From NCBI GenBank assembly GCA_002369495.1, contig DFFD01000076.1:19302-55586 (forward strand): a stretch of 36,285 nt of DNA, in the 5' to 3' direction. This document shows positions 15,050 to 22,779 of the stretch, piece after piece. Every line of letters starts with the position of its first letter. Position 1 is the stretch's first letter. The DNA comes from Lachnospiraceae bacterium UBA3785 (GTDB lineage Bacteria > Bacillota > Clostridia > Lachnospirales > Lachnospiraceae). The position numbers and the translations under genes were made by a program. A model generated the notes under the pieces. That model saw only the letters and a list, made by a program, of their open reading frames with translations, had not been told where the DNA came from and did no database searches.

Positions 15050-16462
15050 ATGGCAGCAAAAGAAAAAGCGCCGAAAGTCCGCAAACCCGATTACATCGGC
15101 GCCAAAAAGTTCTGGGCGTGGGAATCCCGTGAGCTCTCCGACGCCGGCATGATGTTCCTGATGGGATACTTCATGTTCTTCTGCACCGACGTCCTGAAGC
15201 TTGACCCGCTTCTGACCGGCACCGTACTGGCGGCGACGCGTACCATCGACGGTGTGACCGATGTTCTCTTCGGTTACGTGGTCGACCGGACCAACACCCG
15301 CTGGGGCCGCGGCCGTCCCTACGACATCTGCCTGGTCGGCGCGTGGGTCTGCGCCGTCATGCTCTTCCTCTGCCCGGTCGGCTGGTCGACGACCGCCAAA
15401 CTGACCTGGGTGGCCATCTGGTACATTCTCTGCAACGCCGTATTCTACACCTTCCTGAACGCCGGGGAGGGCGTCTTCATGCTCCGTGCCTTCACCCGCC
15501 CGCAGATCATCAAGCTCAGCACCCAGGGCGCGATCGCTACCTCGATGCTCGGCTTCAGCTGCGGCGTCCTCATCCCCCAGCTGGTACAGAAAGCCGGAAA
15601 AGATCCGGGTTCCTGGGCGCGGCTTGCCATCATGCTCGGTGTCCCGCTCGCGCTCATCGGCCTCTGCCGCATGATCTTCGTCAAGGAAGAAAATGAAGAG
15701 ATCGAAGCCGTCGACGAGAAAGTCAAGACCGACCTCAAGGATATTTTCACTATGCTGGGCAAGAACAAATACCTCATCATCACCAGCATCATCCTGCTGA
15801 TCGGCAACACGGTCTCCAACATGGGCGTCGGCGTTTACTACTTCGACAAAGTCCTCGGCAACCTCGGCATCCAGAGTATCTTCTCCGCGTTCTCCGCGCT
15901 TGCGGTCTTTGCCCTGGTCCTCCTGCCCAAACTGATGAAGAAGTTCCCGCTGGCCAGGATCCTGATCGTCGGCCAGCTGATCGCCGCTGTGCTCTACCTC
16001 GTCAGCTTTATTTTCTACAACAATATCCCCATCCTGGTCTTCTGCTACGTCGTCAGCATCTTCGCGACGCTGCCCGGCGTCTATGCGGGCCGCATCCTGA
16101 TGGTCGATATGGCTGAGTTCAACGAGTATATCGGGCTCAACCGCATGGAAGGCACCATGGCCAGCGTGCAGGGCTTCATGCGGCGCGCGGGCAGCGCCGT
16201 CGGCGCTTTCCTGCTCGGTCTCGCGCTCAAGATCATCCAGTACGATCAGGACGCGACGGTCCTTGCACCGATCACCTTCTGGGGCCTGCGCGTCGTGATG
16301 TACGGTGTCCCCTTAATCAGCGCCCTGGTGCAGGCTGTTCTCTGGACCGGTTACGACCTTGAGGCGAAAATGCCGGAGATCAAGACAGAACTGGCAAGGC
16401 GCGCCGGGAAGGCCGCACCGGCTGAGGAAGCCCCGGCTGAAGAGGCTCCCGCCGAACTGTGA
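15050..16462 (+). CDS. GPH-family (MelB-like) sugar:cation symporter
   Basis: A 470-residue permease of the glycoside-pentoside-hexuronide:cation symporter family with about twelve hydrophobic helices. The family block TIDGVTDVLFGYVVDRTNTRWGRGRPY near residues 64-90 contains the aspartates of the cation site and the D-R-T--R-GR-RPY loop. A helix-6/7 cytoplasmic loop is present (KEENEEIEAVDEKVK). The C-terminus has an alanine-, proline- and glutamate-rich tail with a repeated AEEAP unit. It starts behind AAGGAG. Divergent transcription from the AraC gene and the nearby rhamnosidase suggest uptake of rhamnose-containing oligosaccharides or glycosides. The substrate is not shown by sequence. Confidence 0.92.
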   Translation: MAAKEKAPKVRKPDYIGAKKFWAWESRELSDAGMMFLMGYFMFFCTDVLKLDPLLTGTVLAATRTIDGVTDVLFGYVVDRTNTRWGRGRPYDICLVGAWVCAVMLFLCPVGWSTTAKLTWVAIWYILCNAVFYTFLNAGEGVFMLRAFTRPQIIKLSTQGAIATSMLGFSCGVLIPQLVQKAGKDPGSWARLAIMLGVPLALIGLCRMIFVKEENEEIEAVDEKVKTDLKDIFTMLGKNKYLIITSIILLIGNTVSNMGVGVYYFDKVLGNLGIQSIFSAFSALAVFALVLLPKLMKKFPLARILIVGQLIAAVLYLVSFIFYNNIPILVFCYVVSIFATLPGVYAGRILMVDMAEFNEYIGLNRMEGTMASVQGFMRRAGSAVGAFLLGLALKIIQYDQDATVLAPITFWGLRVVMYGVPLISALVQAVLWTGYDLEAKMPEIKTELARRAGKAAPAEEAPAEEAPAEL

Positions 16463-16480
16463 ACAGATAAGCACATAAAA

Positions 16481-16524
16481 ACACCGTACCGCGATTCGTT
16501 TCAGATCGTGGTACGGTGTTTTTT
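16481..16524 (+). terminator. Strong intrinsic terminator after the symporter gene
   Basis: A 15-bp stem, ACACCGTACCGCGAT with its complement (one G-T pair), has an 8- to 9-base loop and ends in a run of six T. It begins 18 bases after the symporter stop. A short A-run on the left side means it may also work weakly on the minus strand. Confidence 0.93.
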
Positions 16525-16690
16525 ATGCATGCTGAACGGAGCGGAATGCCTGTTCGCTCTGCAGACCATTGCCTTCCACTTTGTAGAGCTTGCCGTCCTT
16601 CACGAACCGCCTGCCGGTCCCGCAGAAGACAAAGGTGACGTTGAAAAAGACGTTCTCCCAGCCGTCGCCCCAGTTTTTTGGCAGAAAAAC
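16523..16690 (-). pseudogene. Remnant of a DUF5131 (phage Gp37/Gp68-like) gene with internal deletion
   Basis: About 54 codons ending at TAA 16523 read FLPKNWGDGWENV, then directly FVFCGTGRRFVKDGKLYKV and LQSEQAF. In DUF5131 proteins the first block (NWGDGxENV) lies mid-protein, and the second (F.F..TG..F.KDGK.Y.....Q..QA) is at the C-terminus, separated by a long segment. Here they are joined, so an internal part is deleted, and nothing recognisable lies upstream. The fragment has no ribosome binding site of its own and overlaps the tex promoter region and the symporter terminator. It is probably not expressed. The family match is from memory of its motifs. Confidence 0.6.
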
Positions 16691-16731
16691 ACGTAAACGG
16701 CCCTCTCCTCTTCTCATCCGCCCTCCCGGCG

Positions 16732-16740
16732 TGCTATAAT
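16732..16740 (+). promoter_or_regulatory. Extended -10 promoter of tex, apparently giving a leaderless mRNA
   Basis: TGCTATAAT (TG at 16732-16733, TATAAT at 16735-16740) is a perfect extended -10 box. Only six bases separate it from the tex ATG at 16747, so transcription should begin at or next to the start codon. No convincing -35 lies 17 bases upstream, which fits an extended -10 promoter. Confidence 0.6.
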
Positions 16741-16746
16741 GGAGCC

Positions 16747-18900
16747 ATGAATATTCCGGAAATCCTCTCAAACGAACTGCAGATCAGGCCCTGGCAGGCC
16801 GAAGCGGTCATCCGCCTCATCGACGAAGGCTGCACCATCCCGTTCATCGCGCGCTACAGAAAGGAAGCGACAGGGGCGTTGAACGACGAGGTGCTCCGCG
16901 CCTTCGACGAGCGGCTCCGCTACTTGCGAAACCTCGACGAGCGCCGCGAGGCGATCCTGAAATCGATCGACGAGCAGGGGAAGCTGACTCCCGCGCTTAA
17001 GAAGCAGATCGAGACGGCCGAGACCATGGTCGCGCTCGAAGATCTCTACCGTCCTTACGTGAAAAAACGCCGCACCCGCGCCATGATCGCCCGCGAGAAG
17101 GGTCTTGCCCCGCTCGCGGAGTTTCTCATGCGCACGGATGCCGGGCTTGACGTCCTCGCGGAGGCCGCGAAATACGCCGATCCCGAAAAGGATATCCCCG
17201 ACGCGAAGACCGCTCTCGCCATGGCGGAGGACATCCTGGCCGAGGACATCTCCGACAACGCGCTCTACCGCGGCTTCATCCGCCGCAAGACCCTGGCCGA
17301 CGGCACGATCGTCTCCGAGGCGAAGGATCCGAAAGCTGAGTCCGTCTACGAAAACTATTATCAGTACGAAGAGAAGCTGGATCATCTTCCCGGCCACCGC
17401 ATCCTCGCCCTGAACCGCGGCGAGAAGGAGAAGGTGCTCTCCCTGAAGGTCAAGGCGCCTTCCGAGGACATCCTGACCTACCTCGACCTCAAGACCGGGG
17501 TGAAGAAGCATCCCTCGACCGGCCCGTGCCTCCACGACGCGGCCGCCGACGCCTACAAGCGCCTGATTGCGCCTTCCATTGAAAATGAACTGCGCTCCGC
17601 CCTCACGAAAAATGCCGAGGAGGCCGCCATCGCGGTCTTCAGCAAAAATCTCACCCAGCTCCTCATGCAGCCGCCCGTCGCCGGCAAGACTGTCCTCGGC
17701 TGGGACCCGGCCTTCCGCACCGGCTGCAAGCTCTGCGTCGTCGATCCGACCGGCAAGGTGCTGGACACGGCGGTCATTTTCCCGACAGCGCCCCAGAACA
17801 AGGTGGACGAGGCCAAAAAGGTGCTTAAGAAGCTGATTGAAAAATATCATGTCGACATCATCTCCGTCGGCAACGGCACCGCCTCCCGCGAATCCGAGGC
17901 GATCATCGCGGATTTCATCAAAGAATCCGGCCTGCCGGTCACCTACGTGATCGTCAATGAGGCCGGTGCCTCCGTCTACTCCGCCTCGAAGCAGGGCGCG
18001 GAAGAGTTTCCGGCTTTCGACGTCGGACAGCGCTCCTCCGCCTCCATCGCTCGCCGGCTGCAGGATCCGCTGGCCGAGCTGGTCAAGATCGACCCGAAAT
18101 CCATCGGCGTCGGCCAGTACCAGCATGACATGAACGAGGCCCGCCTCTCCGAGGCCCTCACCGGCGTCGTCGAGAACTGCGTCAACCGGGTCGGCGTGGA
18201 CGTCAACACCGCCTCCGCCTCCCTTCTGGGCTACGTCTCGGGCCTCTCCAAAACCGTCGCCGGCAACATCGTCCGCTACCGCGAGGCCAACGGCCGCTTC
18301 AGGAATCGCCGGGAGCTTCTGAAAGTCCCGAAGCTCGGCCCGAAGGCCTTCGAGCAGAGCGCCGGCTTCCTGCGCATCCGCGGCGGCGACGAGCCCCTCG
18401 ACATGACCGGCGTCCACCCGGAGTCCTACGATGCGGCGAGAAAGCTCCTCAAGGGGCTCGGCTTCTCCGAGGCGGACCTCGCCTCCGGGAAGACCGCGAA
18501 GATCCGCGACCGCCTCAAAACCGTCTCCGAGAAGGAGCTCTCCGGCATGCTCGGCGTCGGCGAGTACACGCTCCGCGACATCATCGCCGACCTCGAAAAG
18601 CCCGGCCGCGACCCGCGTGAAAATGCCCCCGGCCCGATCCTCCGCAAGGATGTCCTGGAGCTCACCGACTTAAAGCCCGGCATGATCCTGAAAGGGACCG
18701 TCCGCAACGTCATCGATTTCGGCGCGTTCGTCGACATCGGGGTCCACCAGGACGGGCTCGTGCACATCTCCGAGCTCTCCGACCGCTTCGTGAAGCACCC
18801 GCTCGACGCGGTCTCGGTCGGCGACATCGTGACGGTGAAGGTCCTCGGCGTCGACGTCAAAAAGAAGCGCATCTCTCTCAGCATGAAAGGGTTAACATAA
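16747..18900 (+). CDS. tex: Tex-family S1 RNA-binding protein
   Basis: A 717-residue Tex/Spt6-like protein, thought to bind RNA and act near the transcription elongation machinery. The N-terminal block PWQAEAVIRLIDEGCTIPFIARYRKEATG (residues 13-41) is the family signature. It is followed by the YqgF-like nuclease fold (VLGWDPAFRTGCKLCVVD), helix-hairpin-helix repeats (LLGYVSGLSKTVAGNIV and RNRRELLKVPKLGPKAFEQSAGFL) and a C-terminal S1 domain (GMILKGTVRNVIDFGAFVDIGVHQDGLVH). Length is normal. The start ATG 16747 agrees with family N-termini even though it sits only six bases after a -10 box. The stop TAA shares one base with the citC ATG. Confidence 0.96.
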   Translation: MNIPEILSNELQIRPWQAEAVIRLIDEGCTIPFIARYRKEATGALNDEVLRAFDERLRYLRNLDERREAILKSIDEQGKLTPALKKQIETAETMVALEDLYRPYVKKRRTRAMIAREKGLAPLAEFLMRTDAGLDVLAEAAKYADPEKDIPDAKTALAMAEDILAEDISDNALYRGFIRRKTLADGTIVSEAKDPKAESVYENYYQYEEKLDHLPGHRILALNRGEKEKVLSLKVKAPSEDILTYLDLKTGVKKHPSTGPCLHDAAADAYKRLIAPSIENELRSALTKNAEEAAIAVFSKNLTQLLMQPPVAGKTVLGWDPAFRTGCKLCVVDPTGKVLDTAVIFPTAPQNKVDEAKKVLKKLIEKYHVDIISVGNGTASRESEAIIADFIKESGLPVTYVIVNEAGASVYSASKQGAEEFPAFDVGQRSSASIARRLQDPLAELVKIDPKSIGVGQYQHDMNEARLSEALTGVVENCVNRVGVDVNTASASLLGYVSGLSKTVAGNIVRYREANGRFRNRRELLKVPKLGPKAFEQSAGFLRIRGGDEPLDMTGVHPESYDAARKLLKGLGFSEADLASGKTAKIRDRLKTVSEKELSGMLGVGEYTLRDIIADLEKPGRDPRENAPGPILRKDVLELTDLKPGMILKGTVRNVIDFGAFVDIGVHQDGLVHISELSDRFVKHPLDAVSVGDIVTVKVLGVDVKKKRISLSMKGLT

Positions 18901-19967
18901 TGTCCGATTATTTCATTTCCGAAGTGAAGCCGAACGAGAAGACCGTTCTCGCCATGGTCGACAGGCTCCTCGTCGCGGAGGGGATCAAACGCGACGCGAA
19001 CCTCGACTACATCTGCGCGATGTTCGACGACGACTACAACGTCGTCGCGACGGGCTCCTGCTTCAAAAATACCCTCCGCTGCTTCGCCGTGAGCCATGAC
19101 CACCAGGGCGAGGGCCTCCTGAACCGGATCGTGACGCACCTCATTGAGTACCAGATCAGCCGCGGCTGCCTCCATCTCTTCCTCTACACGAAGACGGACT
19201 CCGCGAAGTTCTTCGGGGACCTCGGGTTCTACGAGATCGCCCGCGTCGACGGCACGCTCGTCTTCATGGAGAACCGGCGGAACGGCTTCTCAGGCTATCT
19301 GGCAAGGCTTGCGGATGAGTCGCGCGCCGCATTTCCGGAAAATGAACCCCCAAAGACCGTCGGCGCCGTCGTCATGAACGCGAACCCGTTCACAAACGGC
19401 CACCTGTATCTCGTCGAGCGGGCGGCCGCCGAGTGCGATATCCTCCACCTCTTCATGGTGAGCGAGGACGCCTCGCTGGTCCCGTTCGCGCTCCGGAAAC
19501 GCCTTATCATGGAGGGCACAGCCCACATAAAGAATATCATTTACCACGAGAGCGGCCCCTACATTATCTCGAGCGCGACCTTCCCGAGCTATTTCCTGAA
19601 GGATGAGGCCGCCGTCATCGGCGGGCACGCGCGGCTCGACATCGCGGTCTTTACGAAGATCGCGGAGGCCCTTCACATCACCCGCCGCTACGTCGGCGAG
19701 GAGAAGACCAGTGTCGTGACCGGTCTCTACAACGAGATCATGGCCGCGGAGCTGCCGAAGGCCGGGGTTGCCTGCGTGATCATCCCCCGCCTGGAGGCGG
19801 ACGGCCGGGCGATCAGCGCCTCGACCGTGCGCACATACCTCAGGGAGGGGAACCTTGAGGCCCTCCGCCCGCTGGTCCCGGAGACGACCTTCCGCTGCTT
19901 CTCCTCCCCGGAGGCGGCCCCGGTCCTCGCCGCGATTCGCGCCGCCTCCGACGTGGTCCACTACTGA
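18900..19967 (+). CDS. citC: [Citrate (pro-3S)-lyase] ligase
   Basis: A 355-residue CitC, which acetylates the phosphoribosyl-dephospho-CoA group of citrate lyase using ATP and acetate. The N-terminal GNAT-like domain (HDHQGEGLLNRIVTHLI near residue 67, GDLGFYEIARVDGTLVFME) is followed by a nucleotidyltransferase domain with NANPFTNGHLYLVE (residues 160-173), the HxGH-type motif in its T/NGH form, and RAISASTVRTYL near the end. Length is normal. It overlaps tex by one base and is translationally coupled. No citrate lyase subunits (citD, E, F) or citX/citG are in the window, so its substrate enzyme must be elsewhere or absent. Confidence 0.93.
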   Translation: MSDYFISEVKPNEKTVLAMVDRLLVAEGIKRDANLDYICAMFDDDYNVVATGSCFKNTLRCFAVSHDHQGEGLLNRIVTHLIEYQISRGCLHLFLYTKTDSAKFFGDLGFYEIARVDGTLVFMENRRNGFSGYLARLADESRAAFPENEPPKTVGAVVMNANPFTNGHLYLVERAAAECDILHLFMVSEDASLVPFALRKRLIMEGTAHIKNIIYHESGPYIISSATFPSYFLKDEAAVIGGHARLDIAVFTKIAEALHITRRYVGEEKTSVVTGLYNEIMAAELPKAGVACVIIPRLEADGRAISASTVRTYLREGNLEALRPLVPETTFRCFSSPEAAPVLAAIRAASDVVHY

Positions 19968-19975
19968 CGGTACCC

Positions 19976-20010
19976 CGGGGACGGTTCTCCTCTGCGGAGA
20001 ACCGTCCCCG
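19976..20010. repeat. GGGACGGTTC-type palindrome, left copy
   Basis: A perfect 15-bp inverted repeat, CGGGGACGGTTCTCC with its complement, has a 5-base loop. The arm shares the core GGGGACGGTTC with the repeat cluster at 22571-22754. It has no T-run, so it is not a plain terminator. It resembles REP-like or short palindromic elements found between genes. Confidence 0.85.
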
Positions 20011-20031
20011 ATTGCGTCGATTCAACGCATT

Positions 20032-20059
20032 AAAGTTTCGCGTTTTGCGAAACTTTTTT
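20032..20059 (+). terminator. Intrinsic terminator of the tex-citC operon
   Basis: A perfect 10-bp stem AAAGTTTCGC/GCGAAACTTT with a 5-base loop is followed by T-rich sequence. It lies between the palindrome at 19976 and the promoter of the XRE gene. Confidence 0.88.
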
Positions 20060-20069
20060 CTTTCTCCCC

Positions 20070-20117
20070 TTGACATCTTTCGCATTTTATCCTATCATAT
20101 ACGCATAAGTTGCATAT
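20070..20117 (+). promoter_or_regulatory. Promoter and candidate operator of the XRE-ImmA-polymerase cassette
   Basis: TTGACA (20070-20075) and TATCAT (20093-20098) are exactly 17 bases apart, a near-consensus sigma-70 promoter. An imperfect inverted repeat ATACGCAT-N3-TTGCATAT (20099-20117, six of eight positions paired) covers the expected transcription start. It is a likely binding site for the XRE protein encoded next. The promoter assignment is strong. The operator is inference. Confidence 0.75.
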
Positions 20118-20145
20118 TTTACGAACATCAGAAAGGGAAATCTTC

Positions 20146-20574
20146 ATGGACTTCGCCGAAAAATTAAAAACCGCCCGCGCCGCCCGGCAGCTCTCCCAGA
20201 GCGCCCTCGCCAAAGCGGCCGGCCTCTCCCTCCGCACGATCCAGAACTATGAGCTCGGCTGCCGGCTCCCCAGGAAGCGCAGCACCTACACCAGGCTCGC
20301 CGAGGCGCTCGGCGTGGATGAGGCCGCTCTCCTCGATGAGAACGCCTCCTTCGTCCTGCGCGCAAACGAGCGCTACGGCAGCCGCGGAGCCGCCCAGGCC
20401 TGGGATATGGTCGCCGACCTCTCCGCGATGTGGGCCGGCGGCGAGATGGCCGAGGAGGATATGGACGCGATCATGCAGGCCATGCAGGAGGCCTACTGGG
20501 AGGCCAAGAAGAACAACCGCAAGTATGTGAACCGGCCTTACCGGGAAGATGAAGCCGGCCCCGCGGCCGACTGA
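20146..20574 (+). CDS. XRE-family HTH repressor (ImmR/DdrO-like)
   Basis: A 142-residue regulator. Residues 5-58 are an XRE/Cro helix-turn-helix (LKTARAARQLSQSALAKAAG then LSLRTIQNYELG). The C-terminal half is acidic and helical, unlike known peptidase domains, and could be the part recognised by the neighbouring metallopeptidase. It starts at ATG 20146 behind AAAGGG, downstream of a near-consensus promoter. The ImmA-type gene follows after 13 bases. By analogy with ImmR-ImmA and DdrO-IrrE pairs I infer that it represses this operon and is inactivated by the peptidase when DNA is damaged. Confidence 0.88.
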   Translation: MDFAEKLKTARAARQLSQSALAKAAGLSLRTIQNYELGCRLPRKRSTYTRLAEALGVDEAALLDENASFVLRANERYGSRGAAQAWDMVADLSAMWAGGEMAEEDMDAIMQAMQEAYWEAKKNNRKYVNRPYREDEAGPAAD

Positions 20575-20587
20575 CGGAGGGGCCTCC

Positions 20588-21139
20588 ATGAACGAGAAAC
20601 TGTTCACCCTCCCGAAAAAGCTGGCCGAAAAGTACCGCACACGCGATCCTTTTGCGCTCGCCGGCCTGCTCGGATACTCCGTCCGCTTTCTCGACACGAA
20701 GGTGCAGAAAGGCTTCTGTGCGAATATACTGAACAATTATTTCATTTTCATCAATCAGAATATGAGCCGGGAAATGCAGCGCATGACCTGCGCCCACGAG
20801 CTCGGCCACGTGCTCCTGCACCGTGACCGGCTGGGAAAGGATGAGTGCGGGCGAAGCCGCCGCCTCGTCGAGATGGAGCTCTTCGACATCACCGACGAGA
20901 CCGAGTACGAGGCCAATCTCTTCGCCGCCAACCTGCTGATCGATGACGAGGCCCTCCTCGAGCTGCTCCGCTCCGGGCAGGATATCGTCTCCGCGGCCTC
21001 CGCGCTGGACGTCAACGTAAATCTCCTCGCCATCAAGCTCGCGGAAATGAAAAAATCCGGCCTCCCGCTCAACGATCTCCCCCTGAACCCCGACCGGAAG
21101 TTCATGGGCAGGATCGGCGACAGTGCCGGCTCTCTCTGA
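20588..21139 (+). CDS. ImmA/IrrE-family zinc metallopeptidase
   Basis: A 183-residue protein with the HExxH zinc motif at residues 70-74 (TCAHELGHVLLH) and the third-ligand helix ETEYEANLFAANLLI near residues 104-118. Both are diagnostic of the ImmA/IrrE (COG2856) family. Such enzymes cleave a partner XRE repressor. The start at ATG 20588 is six bases after GGAGGGG. An in-frame ATG at 20549 lies inside the XRE gene. The C-terminus (SALDVNVNLLAIKLAEM) includes the usual small helical segment. The partner substrate should be the protein from the gene just upstream. Confidence 0.92.
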   Translation: MNEKLFTLPKKLAEKYRTRDPFALAGLLGYSVRFLDTKVQKGFCANILNNYFIFINQNMSREMQRMTCAHELGHVLLHRDRLGKDECGRSRRLVEMELFDITDETEYEANLFAANLLIDDEALLELLRSGQDIVSAASALDVNVNLLAIKLAEMKKSGLPLNDLPLNPDRKFMGRIGDSAGSL

Positions 21140-21167
21140 CTGCGCATCCAAAGCTGCGGAGGCTGCC

Positions 21168-22565
21168 ATGGAGCACATTTACATCGCGATCGACATGAAA
21201 AGCTTTTACGCCTCCGTGGAATGCGTCGCCCGCGGCCTCGACCCTCTGAAGACCGACCTTCTGGTCGCCGACCCGAGCCGCTCCGACCAGACGATCTGCC
21301 TCGCCGTCTCACCCTCCCTCAAAGCCAAGGGCGTTCCCGGCCGTCCCCGCCTCTTCGAGGCCAAGCAGGCCATCGCCCGCTACGAGGCGGATCACCGCTG
21401 CCGCGTCGACTATATCACCGCGGTTCCGCGGATGGCGGAGTACATCCGGGTCTCCTCCCGGATCAACTCCGTCTTCCTGAACTACGCCGCTCCGGAGGAT
21501 ATCCACGTCTACTCGATCGACGAGAGTTTCATCGACTGCACGCCCTATCTGCATTTTTACGAGGCGGACGCTCTCATCGAGCAGATCCACCCCGCGCGCC
21601 TCATGGCCATGCGCATGATCCGGGCGGTCCTCCGGGAGACCGGCATCACCGCGACCTGCGGGATCGGCACCAACCTCTATCTCGCCAAGGTCGCCATGGA
21701 CATCGTCGCCAAAAAGGCCCCGGCCGACAGGGACGGCGTCCGTATCGCGGAGTTAAATGAAGACAGCTACAAATTCCTGCTCTGGGACCACAGGCCCCTC
21801 ACGGATTTCTGGCAGATCGGGCCCGGCAAAGCCCGCCGCCTCGCCCGCGCCTCAATGTTCACGATGGGCGAAGTCGCCGAGCGGAGCCGCTATGACGAAG
21901 AATGGTTCTACAAGACCTTCGGGATCGACGGCGAGATCCTCATCGACCACGCCTGGGGCATCGAGCCGGTCACGATGCGGGACATCAAGAGCTACAAAAC
22001 GGACAGCCACAGCCTCTCAAACGGCCAGGTCCTGCCCCGCCCTTACCGCTACAGCGAGGCCCGGATCGTCTTCGCGGAGATGCTCGACTCGCTTTGCGCG
22101 GACCTCTTCCTGAAGAACCTCGTGAGCCCCGTCTTCACCTGGTGGGTCAGCTATGACTACAAGTCCCTTGAGGCCTGCCCCTCCTACGACGGCCCCCTCG
22201 CCATCGACTTCTACGGCCGTCTCCATCCTGCCCACTCGGGCGGGACCGTGCGCCTGCCCGAACGGACCAACAGCACAAAGACCGTCACAGACGCGGTCCT
22301 CGCCCAGTTCGACGCAAAGGTGGGCCGCCTGCTTCTCTTCCGCCGTCTCGGCGTCTGCGCCGGCATGACCTCCGTCGACGACGGCATTTACCAGCTGAAC
22401 CTGTTCACCGACTACGACGCGCTCGAACGCGAACGACGCATCCAGCGCGCCATGCTGAAAGTGCGCCGAAAATACGGCCCGAACGCCGTCTTCACCGGCA
22501 AGGACCTGCTTGACGGCGCCACCACCCTCGAGCGGAACCTCCAGATCGGCGGCCACAAGGCCTGA
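21168..22565 (+). CDS. Y-family translesion DNA polymerase (UvrX/YqjW-like)
   Basis: A 465-residue UmuC/DinB-superfamily polymerase. The catalytic residues are visible: Asp9 in IAIDMKSFYASVEC, and Asp118-Glu119 in YSIDESFIDCT. CGIGTNLYLAKVAMDI follows, then the HhH-like FWQIGPGKARRLAR. The C-terminal IGGHKA tail is typical of the Firmicute UvrX/YqjW branch. The start ATG 21168 follows GCGGAGG and leaves the family N-terminus MEHIYIAID. An upstream in-frame ATG lies within the ImmA gene. Its place behind an XRE-ImmA pair and before a YolD-like gene suggests damage-inducible mutagenic repair without LexA. Confidence 0.94.
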   Translation: MEHIYIAIDMKSFYASVECVARGLDPLKTDLLVADPSRSDQTICLAVSPSLKAKGVPGRPRLFEAKQAIARYEADHRCRVDYITAVPRMAEYIRVSSRINSVFLNYAAPEDIHVYSIDESFIDCTPYLHFYEADALIEQIHPARLMAMRMIRAVLRETGITATCGIGTNLYLAKVAMDIVAKKAPADRDGVRIAELNEDSYKFLLWDHRPLTDFWQIGPGKARRLARASMFTMGEVAERSRYDEEWFYKTFGIDGEILIDHAWGIEPVTMRDIKSYKTDSHSLSNGQVLPRPYRYSEARIVFAEMLDSLCADLFLKNLVSPVFTWWVSYDYKSLEACPSYDGPLAIDFYGRLHPAHSGGTVRLPERTNSTKTVTDAVLAQFDAKVGRLLLFRRLGVCAGMTSVDDGIYQLNLFTDYDALERERRIQRAMLKVRRKYGPNAVFTGKDLLDGATTLERNLQIGGHKA

Positions 22566-22570
22566 AAAGA

Positions 22571-22646
22571 GAGGGGACAGTTCTAGGCGGAGGGGACGGT
22601 TCCAGGCGGAGGGGACGGTTCCAGGCGGAGGGGACGGTTCTAAGCG
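22571..22646. repeat. Four tandem 19-bp repeats
   Basis: Four consecutive 19-base units (22571, 22590, 22609 and 22628) have the pattern GAGGGGACRGTTCYARGCG. Units 2 and 3 are identical, and units 1 and 4 differ at three and two positions. They start six bases after the polymerase stop codon. The unit contains the same GGGGACGGTTC core as the palindromes on both sides, so the array probably arose by duplication of one palindrome arm. Confidence 0.92.
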
Positions 22647-22754
22647 GTTCGATTCTCAGCGAGAATCGAAGCACAAGAACCGTCCCTGCCGCCTATGGGA
22701 ACCCGGGGGACGGTTCCTGGGAGCCCGCCAAAGGCGGGCGGTGGGAACCGTCCC
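22631..22754. repeat. Two nested hairpins with GGGACGGTTC outer arms
   Basis: The first structure pairs GGGACGGTTCT (22631-22641) with AGAACCGTCCC (22676-22686) and encloses a perfect 10-bp hairpin TTCGATTCTC/GAGAATCGAA (22648-22670). The second pairs GGGACGGTTCC (22707-22717) with GGAACCGTCCC (22744-22754) and encloses GCCCGCC/GGCGGGC (22723-22739). Same outer arms with unrelated inner stems suggest an element family with a conserved end and variable core. There is no T-run for termination. Confidence 0.9.
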
Positions 22755-22779
22755 TGAACCTCATCACCAGGAGCCCTAT

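Noticed and set aside
16768..18417. 549-codon minus-strand frame opposite tex
   Set aside because: Glycine- and valine-rich shadow translation. The plus strand has complete Tex domains.
22571..22646. CRISPR array
   Set aside because: The 19-bp units are directly adjacent with no spacers and no cas genes are near.
22566..22770. Ordinary rho-independent terminator for the polymerase gene
   Set aside because: The hairpins have no T-run on either strand, and the YolD-like gene downstream has no promoter of its own that I can see.
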